A DNA stretch of 20,459 nucleotides from DASTBU01 sp035711845 (GTDB lineage: Bacteria > Acidobacteriota > Vicinamibacteria > Vicinamibacterales > 2-12-FULL-66-21): NCBI GenBank assembly GCA_035711845.1, contig DASTBU010000056.1:1-20459 (forward strand), read 5' to 3'. The notes beneath the pieces were generated by a model, which made no database searches, had not been told where the DNA came from, and saw nothing but the letters and a program-made list of their open reading frames with translations. Within the stretch, counting starts at the first letter, position 1. Every line of letters starts with the position of its first letter. The translations under genes and the position numbers were made by a program. This document shows, piece by piece, positions 1 to 6,952 of this stretch.

Positions 1-86
1 TGCGCCGCCGCCCTGTGGGGAAACCCCGCACTCGCTGACACAACACGACTGGCAAGGCCGCCGCTGTCGCCTCGGGCACATCGGAT

Positions 87-116
87 TTGCCGGTCGGAGT
101 GCGCGTCAGCTATCGT
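87..116 (+). promoter_or_regulatory. Candidate leaderless promoter of the antiporter gene
   Basis: A -35-like TTGCCG (87-92) lies 18 nt before a -10-like TATCGT (111-116). The -10 ends exactly 6 nt before the ATG at 123, so transcription would begin at or next to the start codon. Four other genes in this window have a hexamer in the same place. There is no Shine-Dalgarno sequence before this ATG. Confidence 0.45.
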
Positions 117-122
117 CCCGTG

Positions 123-1559
123 ATGGCGTTCGAGCCTTCGCACATGGCCACGTTTCCCAGACCGCTGAGCGACTATCCCTCCTCGGCTGGCGCGGGTCTG
201 GTGCAAACGCTCCTGACGCGGATCGACATCGAGCCGTTCAACCTGGTCGCGACGGCGATATTTTTTCTGGCCATCCTGCATACGTTTGCCGCCGCGCGTT
301 TTGCCGCGTACGCGCATCGGGTCCAGCACCGCCACGATGAAGAGGCGCGCGCACAGGGACGTCCAGGAGGACCGAGCGTGCTCGCCGAGGCGCTGCACTT
401 TCTCGGCGAAGTCGAAGTGGTCTTCGGATTGTGGGGCGTCGCGCTGGTCGCCGCGATCACCGCGTATTCGGGATGGGACACGGCGAAGCACTACCTGAAC
501 GACACGGTCAACTACACCGAGCCGCTCTTCGTCGTGGTAATCATGTCGCTCGCCTCCACGCGGCCGATCATCGGCTTCGCAGAAGCGTCGCTGCGCCGCG
601 TTGCCGATGCCGGTGGTGGGAGCCCCGCCGCCTGGTGGGTGACGATCCTGACGATCGGCCCGCTGCTCGGCTCCTTCATCACGGAACCGGGGGCGATGAC
701 GATCTGCGCGCTCCTGCTGGCTCGCCAGTTCTACGACCTGCAGCCGGGCAGGCGACTGAAGTACGCGACACTGGGCGTGCTCTTCGTGAACATCTCCGTC
801 GGGGGTACGCTGACGCATTTTGCCGCGCCACCGATCCTGATGGTGGCGCGTGCGTGGGGCTGGGACACGGCTTTTATGCTGACGCACTTCGGCTGGCGCG
901 CGGCGGTCGGCATCACGGCGTCCACGCTGACCTATTTCCTGATCTTCCGAAAAGAACTCACCGCGCTGGCGAAGCGTCCCTCTGTGCCAGACGTTGACCA
1001 ACCCGACGAGGAGGCGTCGCGGTCCGCACTGCTGCCAGTTCCGCCCTGGGTGACGCTCGCGCACATCCTCTTCATGGCCTGGACCGTGTTCAACGCGCAC
1101 TACCCGGCGTTGTTCATCGGCGGTTACCTCTTTTTCCTCGGCTTCGCGCGCGCAACCGCCGTGTACCAAAGTCGGGTCGAGCTGAGGACGCCATTGCTCG
1201 TCGGCTTCTTCCTGGCCGGCCTCGTCATTCATGGCGGGCTTCAGGGGTGGTGGATTGGGCCGGTACTTGGAAGCCTGACCGAGACGCCGCTTTTTCTCGG
1301 CGCCGCGATCCTCACCTCGTTCAACGACAACGCGCTCATCACCTACCTGGCGACGCTCGTCCCCCTCGACGAGAGCCTCAAGCTCGCGGTTGTGGATGGG
1401 GCGGTGGTCGGCGGCGGCCTGACCGTAATCGCCAACGCGCCGAACCCGGCCGGTCAGGCGCTGCTCGGCAAGTTCTTCGGCGCCGTCTCTCCGCTCGGGT
1501 TGTTCCTCGGGGCGCTCCTGCCGACCGTGATTGCCGGCCTGGCCTTCTGGGTCCTTTGA
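123..1559 (+). CDS. Putative Na+/H+ antiporter family membrane protein
   Basis: Predicted 478-residue polytopic inner-membrane protein resembling the putative Na+/H+ antiporter family (Pfam Na_H_antiport_2 type). Its presumed role is exchange of sodium for protons. About ten or more hydrophobic segments are visible, beginning near residue 30 (NLVATAIFFLAILHTF) and ending with the C-terminal LLPTVIAGLAFWVL. Polar or charged residues sit inside membrane stretches, as in SFITEPGAMTICALLLAR and LTSFNDNALITYLATLV, which suits ion binding. The reading frame is open upstream to a TTG at 87, but I prefer ATG 123 because a TANNNT hexamer lies exactly 6 nt before it and the extra residues look uncharacteristic. 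The gene stands alone, and the first copy of a dispersed repeat begins 9 nt after its stop. The family call rests on recalled similarity; the substrate is unproven. Confidence 0.75.
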   Translation: MAFEPSHMATFPRPLSDYPSSAGAGLVQTLLTRIDIEPFNLVATAIFFLAILHTFAAARFAAYAHRVQHRHDEEARAQGRPGGPSVLAEALHFLGEVEVVFGLWGVALVAAITAYSGWDTAKHYLNDTVNYTEPLFVVVIMSLASTRPIIGFAEASLRRVADAGGGSPAAWWVTILTIGPLLGSFITEPGAMTICALLLARQFYDLQPGRRLKYATLGVLFVNISVGGTLTHFAAPPILMVARAWGWDTAFMLTHFGWRAAVGITASTLTYFLIFRKELTALAKRPSVPDVDQPDEEASRSALLPVPPWVTLAHILFMAWTVFNAHYPALFIGGYLFFLGFARATAVYQSRVELRTPLLVGFFLAGLVIHGGLQGWWIGPVLGSLTETPLFLGAAILTSFNDNALITYLATLVPLDESLKLAVVDGAVVGGGLTVIANAPNPAGQALLGKFFGAVSPLGLFLGALLPTVIAGLAFWVL

Positions 1560-1567
1560 GCATGCCG

Positions 1568-1615
1568 CCGCCGATCTTCCACCACCCTCCGACGACGAGC
1601 CGCCGTCGACGCCTG
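1568..1615. repeat. Dispersed direct repeat, copy 1
   Basis: This 48-bp block matches 2927-2973 at 47 of 48 positions (a single 1-nt indel), in the same orientation. Weaker similarity continues for about 25-30 bp downstream (AACGGGCCC versus AACGAGCCC, then ACGATG in both). Its centre is an imperfect hairpin with arms CGACGACG and CGTCGACG around AGCCGC. It starts 9 nt after the antiporter stop, so it may double as a transcription terminator. The two copies bracket the Smr remnant and the toxin-antitoxin pair. Confidence 0.85.
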
Positions 1616-1715
1616 GGTGAACGGGCCCCCGGCTGACACGATGGAACGAATACTGTTGATGATGAGCCGGTCCTGATCCTCAAGCGTGGCGCCATTACGG
1701 ATAGGCGAGCGCGCC

Positions 1716-1897
1716 TCAGAACGTCACGATAGTCGCGCCGGGATTCGACGGATCGACCCTGAACGTGCGCACCGACGAGAGCTGCTTCAGCCGCGCGTGC
1801 ACGGCCGCTCTCACGCCTCGCGGACGATGCCGCGCCCGAAGAGGGCGACGTGCACGTGATCGCCGGCCGAAAACTCCAATGCCTCCACTTGTACCAC
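1716..1897 (-). pseudogene. Remnant of an Smr (MutS2-related) domain gene
   Basis: Two pieces in different minus-strand frames read as the two ends of one protein. From a GTG at 1897, 28 codons give VVQVEALEFSAGDHVHVALF and then GRGIVREA before a TGA at 1811-1813; this looks like the KOW/SH3-like strand found in MutS2-type proteins. The overlapping frame 1814-1716 reads VRAAVHARLKQLSSVRTF followed by RVDPSNPGATIVTF, which strongly resembles the extreme C-terminus of Smr domains. The middle of the protein, including the usual DLHG and HGRG-type motifs, is absent. I infer an internal deletion that left a frameshifted scar. The Smr match is from memory, not an alignment. Confidence 0.5.
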
Positions 1898-1940
1898 CGG
1901 CGGTGCACACTTTCCACTCAGGGACAGGGCGGCGTCTAGC

Positions 1941-2375
1941 CTACTCCGCCGGCACATCCAGCAGCTCGAACCCTTCCTTCCGCGCGGCGGCAGCGAGCCG
2001 TTCGTCGAGCGTCACGAGCCGGAGCGATGACGGCCGGCGCTCGGCGGCGACAAAGGCCGCGGCGAGCTGAAGCGCGTCCACGGCACGCAGAGGGTGCACG
2101 CGCAGGAACCGGACGGCGGCTTCCCGAACGGTATCGCCGGGATCGACTTCGTGCCATCCGCCGGCCAGGCGCTTCAAGCGCTCAAACGCCTGCCCCGCGG
2201 ACGAGTCGTCGAGCGCCCCGTCGCGTTCGAGCCGCGCTATGGCCGACGCACACTCCACTTCGGTCGACCACCAGACCAGCATGACTGGATCTCTGGCGGC
2301 GAGCGCCTGCATGCCCTTGGTCGTCGGCTCGCTCATGACCAGCGGGACAATCGCGGACGCGTCCCAGAACGTCAT
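1941..2375 (-). CDS. vapC: PIN-domain ribonuclease toxin (VapC type)
   Basis: Predicted 144-residue type II toxin and Mg2+-dependent endoribonuclease. The PIN acidic residues are visible: Asp5 in FWDASAIVPL, Glu39/Glu41 in STEVECASA, Asp100 in RAVDALQLAAA and Asp124 in VTLDERLAAAA. Length is normal for VapC, so the gene appears intact. Its ATG overlaps the stop of the upstream antitoxin by 4 bp (ATGA at 2372-2375), indicating translational coupling. VapC toxins typically cleave tRNA or rRNA when their antitoxin is degraded; the target cannot be told from sequence. The pair lies between direct repeats and beside a decayed gene, which suggests accessory DNA. Confidence 0.85.
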   Translation of the reverse strand: MTFWDASAIVPLVMSEPTTKGMQALAARDPVMLVWWSTEVECASAIARLERDGALDDSSAGQAFERLKRLAGGWHEVDPGDTVREAAVRFLRVHPLRAVDALQLAAAFVAAERRPSSLRLVTLDERLAAAARKEGFELLDVPAE

Positions 2376-2668
2376 CGGCTCTCCCGGCGCTCCTCGAGCA
2401 GTGCGCGCACGCCCGAGGCGGTCCCCTTCGGGCGCGGCGGCCTCGTGGTGAGGAGCCCCTTCGGCAGCGCCCCGCGGGCCGGCCGCACGATCCCCTCCCG
2501 AATCAGGCGCGCGAGCTGACCCTGATCGTCAGGGCCGGCCCCACCAACCGCCTCCAGACGGGCGACGGGCCGTCCCCGGTCGACGATCAGCACCGGGGAC
2601 CCTCCCTTCACGCCGTCGATGAGTGCGCTGAGGTTGTTCTTGGCCTCGGTTATGCTAGCCTTCTTCAT
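2372..2668 (-). CDS. Phd/YefM-type antitoxin
   Basis: Predicted 98-residue antitoxin for the PIN toxin that follows it. The N-terminal half (MKKASITEAKNNLSALIDGV, then VLIVDRGRPVARLEAV) is typical of the Phd/YefM DNA-binding fold. The C-terminal part, rich in Arg, Pro and Gly, would wrap the toxin. The frame extends upstream to 2719, but ATG 2668 starts the conserved fold and lies exactly 6 nt after a -10 hexamer, so a leaderless start is likely. Inverted GGCTA/TAGCC repeats overlap both the promoter and this start codon, as expected for autoregulation by the antitoxin or the complex. Confidence 0.82.
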   Translation of the reverse strand: MKKASITEAKNNLSALIDGVKGGSPVLIVDRGRPVARLEAVGGAGPDDQGQLARLIREGIVRPARGALPKGLLTTRPPRPKGTASGVRALLEERRESR

Positions 2669-2703
2669 ACGGCTAGAATAGCCACTTTCTGGCAGCCTGG
2701 CAA
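2655..2703 (-). promoter_or_regulatory. Toxin-antitoxin promoter with overlapping operator palindromes
   Basis: On the minus strand, a -35 TTGCCA (2698-2703) and a -10 TATTCT (2675-2680) are separated by exactly 17 nt. The -10 ends 6 nt before the antitoxin ATG. Two inverted repeats share a half-site: GGCTA-GAA-TAGCC at 2671-2683 covers the -10, and CTAGCC-N10-GGCTAG at 2655-2676 spans the start codon. Binding of the antitoxin here would block both polymerase and start-site access. The repeats are seen directly; the regulator is inferred. Confidence 0.65.
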
Positions 2704-2926
2704 GCTGGCTCACCGGCAATGCCTTCTCGACCGGGTCAGCTGCGATCGCCGAGCGCCACGGCGCCCAGATGGTGGCGAGGGATCAGTGCGCCTGCATCCC
2801 GGGCGGCGAGTCCAGCTGTGCCACCTGACGCGACAGGCCGGGCCAGCGCGAACGCGATCAACACCGCTCGACGATTTCGAGAAGGTCTTCGCATTCCTGA
2901 GCGCAGCGCCGTGTCGACGAAACAGC

Positions 2927-2973
2927 CCGCCGATCTTCCACACCCTCCGACGACGAGCCGCCGTCGACGCCTG
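2927..2973. repeat. Dispersed direct repeat, copy 2
   Basis: This 47-bp core is the same-orientation copy of 1568-1615, differing by a single 1-nt indel in the run CTTCCAC(C)AC. Similarity continues more weakly to about 3000. The sequence between the two copies is about 1.3 kb and contains the Smr remnant and the complete toxin-antitoxin pair. No transposase or target-site duplication was found. Confidence 0.85.
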
Positions 2974-3010
2974 AGGGAACGAGCCCGCGGCAACGATGAC
3001 GGAATGAACG

Positions 3011-3030
3011 GCTCTTCTGACCGGAAGAGC
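3011..3030 (-). terminator. Possible terminator hairpin for the phosphatidyltransferase gene
   Basis: A perfect 7-bp stem (GCTCTTC at 3011-3017, GAAGAGC at 3024-3030) with a 6-nt loop lies about 90 bp past the stop of the minus-strand gene. There is no T-run after it, so an intrinsic terminator is uncertain. Confidence 0.25.
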
Positions 3031-3120
3031 GTCATCGGGTGCATCCCGACATATGTCATCGTGAAGGGCCGTCGGCGCGGGAATGACACGCACGCCGCAA
3101 ATGCCGGCCGCTGCGCGCGT

Positions 3121-3843
3121 TCACCGCGGGGTCGCGTCGTCGGCCTTCTTCAGCGGTTCGGCGCGATAGAGCGCCACGGTGTTGCGCGCCGCATTCAGCA
3201 CGAACGCGCCGAGCATACCGAGGGCGCCCACAGTTCCGCCGACGTCGAACAACGGCAGCTCACCCAACCCGAACGGATTGACCACGGGCTTGACGAGCAC
3301 CGCCAGCGCGCCGATCGACAAGAGTATCCGAAGCTCCGACGGACCGAATCCCGCAAAGGAGATCCGGAACACGCCGAGCGCGTGCGTCGCGAGAAATGAT
3401 TCCGCCGAGAGCAGAAGGTAGCCTACCAGCAGCACGGCCGCGATCCAGGGACTGAGAAGCCCGGAGAGTGCAAGGCCGGCGAAGAGGACGCTCACATTCG
3501 CGACGTCGACGACGTGGTCGACGTAATAGCCGTACCGCGGACGTTGCGTGTTGCGCACGCGCGCGACGGTCCCATCGAGGCTGTCGCCGAACCAGTTCAC
3601 GGCCAGCATCGGCGGCACCAGCAGCAGCGCCCACGGACTGAGCGGGGCGGCCGCGAAGGCGGCGCCTGTTCCGAGCATGGCTATTGCACCCAGACCGGTG
3701 AGATGGTCCGAATTGACCCAGCGGGGAAGCCGCACCGCCAGCCAGACGAGCGTTCGCTTTTCGACTTCGGCCAGCACGCTCCGATGTTCCCTGACATGGT
3801 GGCCGAGCCCGGCCGCCTGGCCGGTGGTCTGGATGGTGGACAT
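3121..3843 (-). CDS. CDP-alcohol phosphatidyltransferase family protein
   Basis: Predicted 240-residue inner-membrane enzyme that transfers a phosphatidyl group from a CDP-lipid to an alcohol. The full family signature is present: Asp87-x2-Asp90-Gly91-x2-Ala94-Arg95, then Gly105-x3-Asp109-x3-Asp113, within GDSLDGTVARV and YGYYVDHVVD. Several hydrophobic segments flank it, with one before the motif (residues 50-80) and more after residue 115. I chose ATG 3843 because AGGAG stretches lie just upstream and the fold begins soon after; the frame extends 17 codons further. The acceptor alcohol (glycerol phosphate, inositol phosphate, serine or other) cannot be told. It is divergent from the GTPase operon and shares its upstream region. 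Confidence 0.8.
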   Translation of the reverse strand: MSTIQTTGQAAGLGHHVREHRSVLAEVEKRTLVWLAVRLPRWVNSDHLTGLGAIAMLGTGAAFAAAPLSPWALLLVPPMLAVNWFGDSLDGTVARVRNTQRPRYGYYVDHVVDVANVSVLFAGLALSGLLSPWIAAVLLVGYLLLSAESFLATHALGVFRISFAGFGPSELRILLSIGALAVLVKPVVNPFGLGELPLFDVGGTVGALGMLGAFVLNAARNTVALYRAEPLKKADDATPR

Positions 3844-3853
3844 TGCTCCTGGT

Positions 3854-3868
3854 CTCCTTCTGAAGGAG
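3854..3868 (-). promoter_or_regulatory. Inverted repeat covering the ribosome binding site
   Basis: CTCCTTC-T-GAAGGAG forms an almost perfect palindrome 10-25 nt before ATG 3843. One arm contains the AGGAG ribosome binding site, so a folded transcript would hide it. A second GGAG closer to the ATG may still allow initiation. This could equally be a protein-binding site. Confidence 0.3.
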
Positions 3869-3968
3869 CAGCAGCTTCTGCCTGCCCCCCTCACATGGGT
3901 ATGTGAATTTGCCTCGAAAACGGGCTCACGCGGCAGTGTACGGGTGTGCGGGGCGGCTTGGAATGAAG

Positions 3969-3997
3969 TTGAAATTTGTCTGACGTGGGACTAACGT
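3969..3997 (+). promoter_or_regulatory. Candidate promoter of the GTPase operon
   Basis: TTGAAA (3969-3974), a 17-nt spacer and TAACGT (3992-3997) make a fair sigma-70-type promoter about 60 bp before the GTG at 4058. It would give a short leader containing the GGAGGA ribosome binding site at 4044-4049. Confidence 0.45.
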
Positions 3998-4057
3998 GAC
4001 TCCAGGCAAACGATGAGATTGGCCCCGCGCCGCGGTTCAAAACGGAGGAAGCCTACC

Positions 4058-4678
4058 GTGACTCCCAAAAACGTATCGACTGCCGTCGCATCCCCCACTG
4101 CCCCGGGCGACGCCGATCTGGAACGGCCCGTCGCCGCCGACGCCGCCGGTGCGGCGAACCTCGACAAGGTGCGCGACATCCTCTTCGGCGTCCAGGTGCG
4201 CGACTTCGAGCGTCGCTTCGCCCGGCTCGAGGAACGTCTCCTCAAGGAGACGACCGAGCTCAAGGAAGACGTGAAGCGGCGCCTCGAGGCGCTGGAGAAC
4301 TATGCGCGCCAGGAATCCGAGGCGCTCGCCGGGCAGATCAGAGCCGAGCAGAACGCGCGCGGCGAGGCACAGCGCGATCTCTCGCGCGAGCTGAACGAGA
4401 CCGCCAAGGCGTTCGACCGCCGCACCGGGGCGCTCGACGAACAGCTCGCCAAAAGCCAGCGCGAATCGCGCCAGCAGCTGCTCGAGCAGTATCAGCGGCT
4501 GAGCGACGACATCCGCACGAAGATGGACGACGTGCTGGCCACGCTGGCGCGCGAGGCCCAGGAGTTGCGGACGGACAAGACGGATCGCGCCGTCCTGGCG
4601 TCGCTGTTGAACGAGATGGCACTGCGCCTGACCAACGGGCTGACGGTCCCCGGGGCCGAGGAACTCGGGAATGCCTGA
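4058..4678 (+). CDS. Coiled-coil protein, first gene of the GTPase/OmpA operon
   Basis: Predicted 206-residue cytoplasmic protein without signal peptide or membrane segment. After a low-complexity N-terminus of about 30 residues comes a conserved-looking start, LDKVRDILFGVQVRDFERRF, then a long charged amphipathic helix to about residue 190 (ARLEERLLKETTELKEDV and similar Glu/Lys/Arg/Leu heptads), which predicts an extended coiled coil. GTG 4058 is preferred over ATG 4013 because GGAGGA lies 8 nt upstream of it. The stop overlaps the next start by 8 bp. Its place suggests an adaptor or scaffold for the GTPase or for the cytoplasmic part of the OmpA protein. I do not recognise a named family. 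Confidence 0.8.
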   Translation: MTPKNVSTAVASPTAPGDADLERPVAADAAGAANLDKVRDILFGVQVRDFERRFARLEERLLKETTELKEDVKRRLEALENYARQESEALAGQIRAEQNARGEAQRDLSRELNETAKAFDRRTGALDEQLAKSQRESRQQLLEQYQRLSDDIRTKMDDVLATLAREAQELRTDKTDRAVLASLLNEMALRLTNGLTVPGAEELGNA

Positions 4679-6446
4679 CTCCCTTGCGGAGCGGCGCGAC
4701 CAGCGCCGGACGGGCGGTCCGAGCCCCACGGACGCCGGCGACGATACGCTGGACGAGTTGCGGTCGCTCATCGTCGGGCCCGAGCTGGAAGATGTGCTGG
4801 CGTTCCGGGCGCGACTGGCCGATCCCGCGGCCCGCACCCGCGATGTGAGCAGCGTGCTGCCCGCTGCGATTGCCCAGCGCGCCAACGATCCGCAACTCGC
4901 ACGGGCGCTTGGGCCGCCCGTCGAAGAGGCGATTACCGCCTCGGTCCGGAGGGACCCTCAGCCCCTGGCCGACGCCCTGTTCCCCGCCATCGGGCCGGCA
5001 ATCCGCAAGGCCATCGCCCACACGCTGGCCTCGATGATGGACTCGCTCAACCGCACCGTCGAGCACAGCGTGTCGTGGCGTGCCCTCCAGTGGCGATGGA
5101 CCGCGCTCAGGACCGGCAAGCCGTTTGCCGAGATCGTCCTGCTGAACACCCTTCAGTACAGGGTCGAGCAGGTCTTCCTGATTCATCGCGAGAGCAGCCT
5201 GCTGCTGCATCACCTTGGCTTCGATCCGCGCAGCCTCGCCGACGCGGATCAGATTTCGGCGATGCTGAGCGCGATTGGCGACTTCGTCCGCGATTCGTTC
5301 AGCGTGGGCGCTACCGAGAGCGTTGACGCCATGCGCGTGGGCGAGCTCACCGTGATCGTCGAGCAGGGTCCTCACGCACTGCTGGCCGGGGTTGTGCGCG
5401 GGACGCCTCCGCCCGAGCTCCGTCGCATTTTCCAGGAGGCGCTCGAACACATCCACAGGCAGCTCGGCGAGGAGCTCGAGGCGTTCGAGGGCGATGCGTC
5501 CGTGTTCGAGCGGGCTCGCCCGGTGCTCGAAACCTGTCTGGTCAGCCACTTTCGAACCACGGACAAGCGCCATTGGTCGCGCCGCTGGGTCATCGCCGCG
5601 GCTCTCGTCCTGGTGGCGCTTGGCCTCTGGACGTTTCTCACCGTGCGCGAGCGGCGGCTCTGGAACGGCTACGTGCAGCGGCTGAACGCCGAACCGGGAA
5701 TCGTCGTGATGGCCAGCGGACGGCGGAGCGGGAAGTTCTTCGTCACCGGCCTTCGGGATCCGCTCGCGGTGAACCCGGCGACGCTCGTTGCCGGCTCGGG
5801 CCTCGAGGCCGGATCCATAGACAGCCGCTGGGAACCGTATCAAGCGCTGCAGCCGGACTTCGTGATCGCGCGGGCGCGGGATCTGCTGCGTCCGCCCCCG
5901 GGGGTCACGCTTGCCTGGCGCGACGGCCTGCTCACCGCCTCGGGAGCCGCGTCCGAGAGGTGGATCAGCGACAGCGAGCGTCTGGCTCCCGCAATCGCCG
6001 GCGTGCGGCGGTTCGAGTACGAGGGGATCCGCCCCGACGCACAGCTGAAATCGCGGCTCGAAGCCGCGACGCTGCGCTTCTCGAAAGGACTCACGAGCCT
6101 CGCTCCAGGCCAGGAGTCTGCGGTGCGTCAGATCGCCACCCTCGCCGCCGAGCTGGACGAGGTCCTTCGCGTCCGCGGGCGGCGGGCCGTGCTGGAGATC
6201 ATCGGCCACACCGACAGCGACGGATCCGAATCATCGAACGCCGTCCTGAGTCGGACGCGCGCCGAGGTCGTCCGATCGCTTCTCGACTCAGCTCGCCTCG
6301 ACGCGCTCGACGTCACCGTGCGCGGCGTGGGCAGCGCGTCGCCACTGGTGACCGGCGTGGACGAGCGCGTCAAGGAGCGCAACCGGCGCGTATCGTTCCG
6401 CGTGCGGCTCGGTGAGGAGCCCGCTTCGCGGGGGACACGGCAGTGA
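4671..6446 (+). CDS. Inner-membrane-anchored OmpA-domain protein with large cytoplasmic N-terminal domain
   Basis: Predicted 591-residue protein in three parts. Residues 1-303 have no signal peptide and form a soluble, mostly helical domain (for example FPAIGPAIRKAIAHTLASMM, FAEIVLLNTLQYRVEQVFLI). One transmembrane helix follows at 306-325 (WVIAAALVLVALGLWTFLTV), with RRW before it, so the N-terminus should face the cytoplasm. A BON-like region (about 395-450) and a C-terminal OmpA domain then face the periplasm. The OmpA peptidoglycan signature is intact: Thr514-Asp515, Asn523 and LSRTRA with Arg530. It should therefore bind the cell wall. It overlaps the preceding gene by 8 bp and the GTPase gene by 4 bp, so the three are almost certainly co-translated. 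The N-terminal domain is the likely contact for the GTPase or coiled-coil protein (inference). Confidence 0.85.
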   Translation: MPDSLAERRDQRRTGGPSPTDAGDDTLDELRSLIVGPELEDVLAFRARLADPAARTRDVSSVLPAAIAQRANDPQLARALGPPVEEAITASVRRDPQPLADALFPAIGPAIRKAIAHTLASMMDSLNRTVEHSVSWRALQWRWTALRTGKPFAEIVLLNTLQYRVEQVFLIHRESSLLLHHLGFDPRSLADADQISAMLSAIGDFVRDSFSVGATESVDAMRVGELTVIVEQGPHALLAGVVRGTPPPELRRIFQEALEHIHRQLGEELEAFEGDASVFERARPVLETCLVSHFRTTDKRHWSRRWVIAAALVLVALGLWTFLTVRERRLWNGYVQRLNAEPGIVVMASGRRSGKFFVTGLRDPLAVNPATLVAGSGLEAGSIDSRWEPYQALQPDFVIARARDLLRPPPGVTLAWRDGLLTASGAASERWISDSERLAPAIAGVRRFEYEGIRPDAQLKSRLEAATLRFSKGLTSLAPGQESAVRQIATLAAELDEVLRVRGRRAVLEIIGHTDSDGSESSNAVLSRTRAEVVRSLLDSARLDALDVTVRGVGSASPLVTGVDERVKERNRRVSFRVRLGEEPASRGTRQ

Positions 6447-6940
6447 TTCAGAAGAAGGTGTGCATGCTGGGCGCGACCGCCGTCGGGAAGACCAGCCTCG
6501 TCTCGCGCTTCGTGCACAGCATCTTTTCCGACAAGTACCTGACGAGTGTCGGCGTCAAGATCGACAAGAAGTCGATCAACGCGGGCGATCAGCGGGTGGA
6601 TCTGATCCTGTGGGACCTGAACGGAGAGGACGACTTCCAGAAGATCCGCATGTCATACCTCCGCGGCACCTCGGGGTACCTGCTCGTGATAGATGGGACG
6701 CGCGGCGAAACGCTCGACATGGCTCTCAGCCTGCGCGACAGTGCCGAGCGCGCCGTCGGTCGAGTGCCGTTTCTGCTCGTCGCCAACAAAGCCGACCTCG
6801 CGTCGAGCTGGGAGGTCGACGACGCGATGCTGGGTGACCTGTCGAAGCGGGAATGGCCCATCGTCAGAACCAGCGCGAAAACGGGGGTGGGCGTGGAAGA
6901 GGCCTTTGCGGCGCTGACCCGCGCGATGCTCCAGGATTGA
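6443..6940 (+). CDS. Ras-like small GTPase
   Basis: Predicted 165-residue single-domain GTPase of the prokaryotic Ras/Rab-like group. All G motifs are present: P-loop GATAVGKTS with Lys16/Thr17, switch I with Thr34, G3 WDLNGED (Asp58, Gly61), G4 NKAD (115-118) and G5 TSAK (143-146). The position after the G3 glycine is Glu62 where Ras has catalytic Gln61, so intrinsic hydrolysis may be slow or depend on a partner. There is no C-terminal Cys for lipid attachment, so membrane contact probably comes through the OmpA protein. The GTG start overlaps the previous stop (GTGA). No MglB/Roadblock-type GAP gene is adjacent, which separates this locus from MglAB polarity modules. Confidence 0.9.
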   Translation: MIQKKVCMLGATAVGKTSLVSRFVHSIFSDKYLTSVGVKIDKKSINAGDQRVDLILWDLNGEDDFQKIRMSYLRGTSGYLLVIDGTRGETLDMALSLRDSAERAVGRVPFLLVANKADLASSWEVDDAMLGDLSKREWPIVRTSAKTGVGVEEAFAALTRAMLQD

Positions 6941-6952
6941 CGGAATGGATAC

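Larger units (their letters stand above)
2704..3120. other. Non-coding stretch between the antitoxin promoter and the phosphatidyltransferase gene
   Basis: No convincing gene is seen on either strand; the open frames are Arg/Ala-rich GC shadows. The stretch holds copy 2 of the dispersed repeat (2927-2973) and a hairpin at 3011-3030. Confidence 0.6.

Noticed and set aside
4338..6209. Long minus-strand open frame (623 codons) opposite the OmpA-domain gene
   Set aside because: It is a GC-driven antisense shadow; the plus strand encodes a recognisable protein with overlaps to both neighbours.
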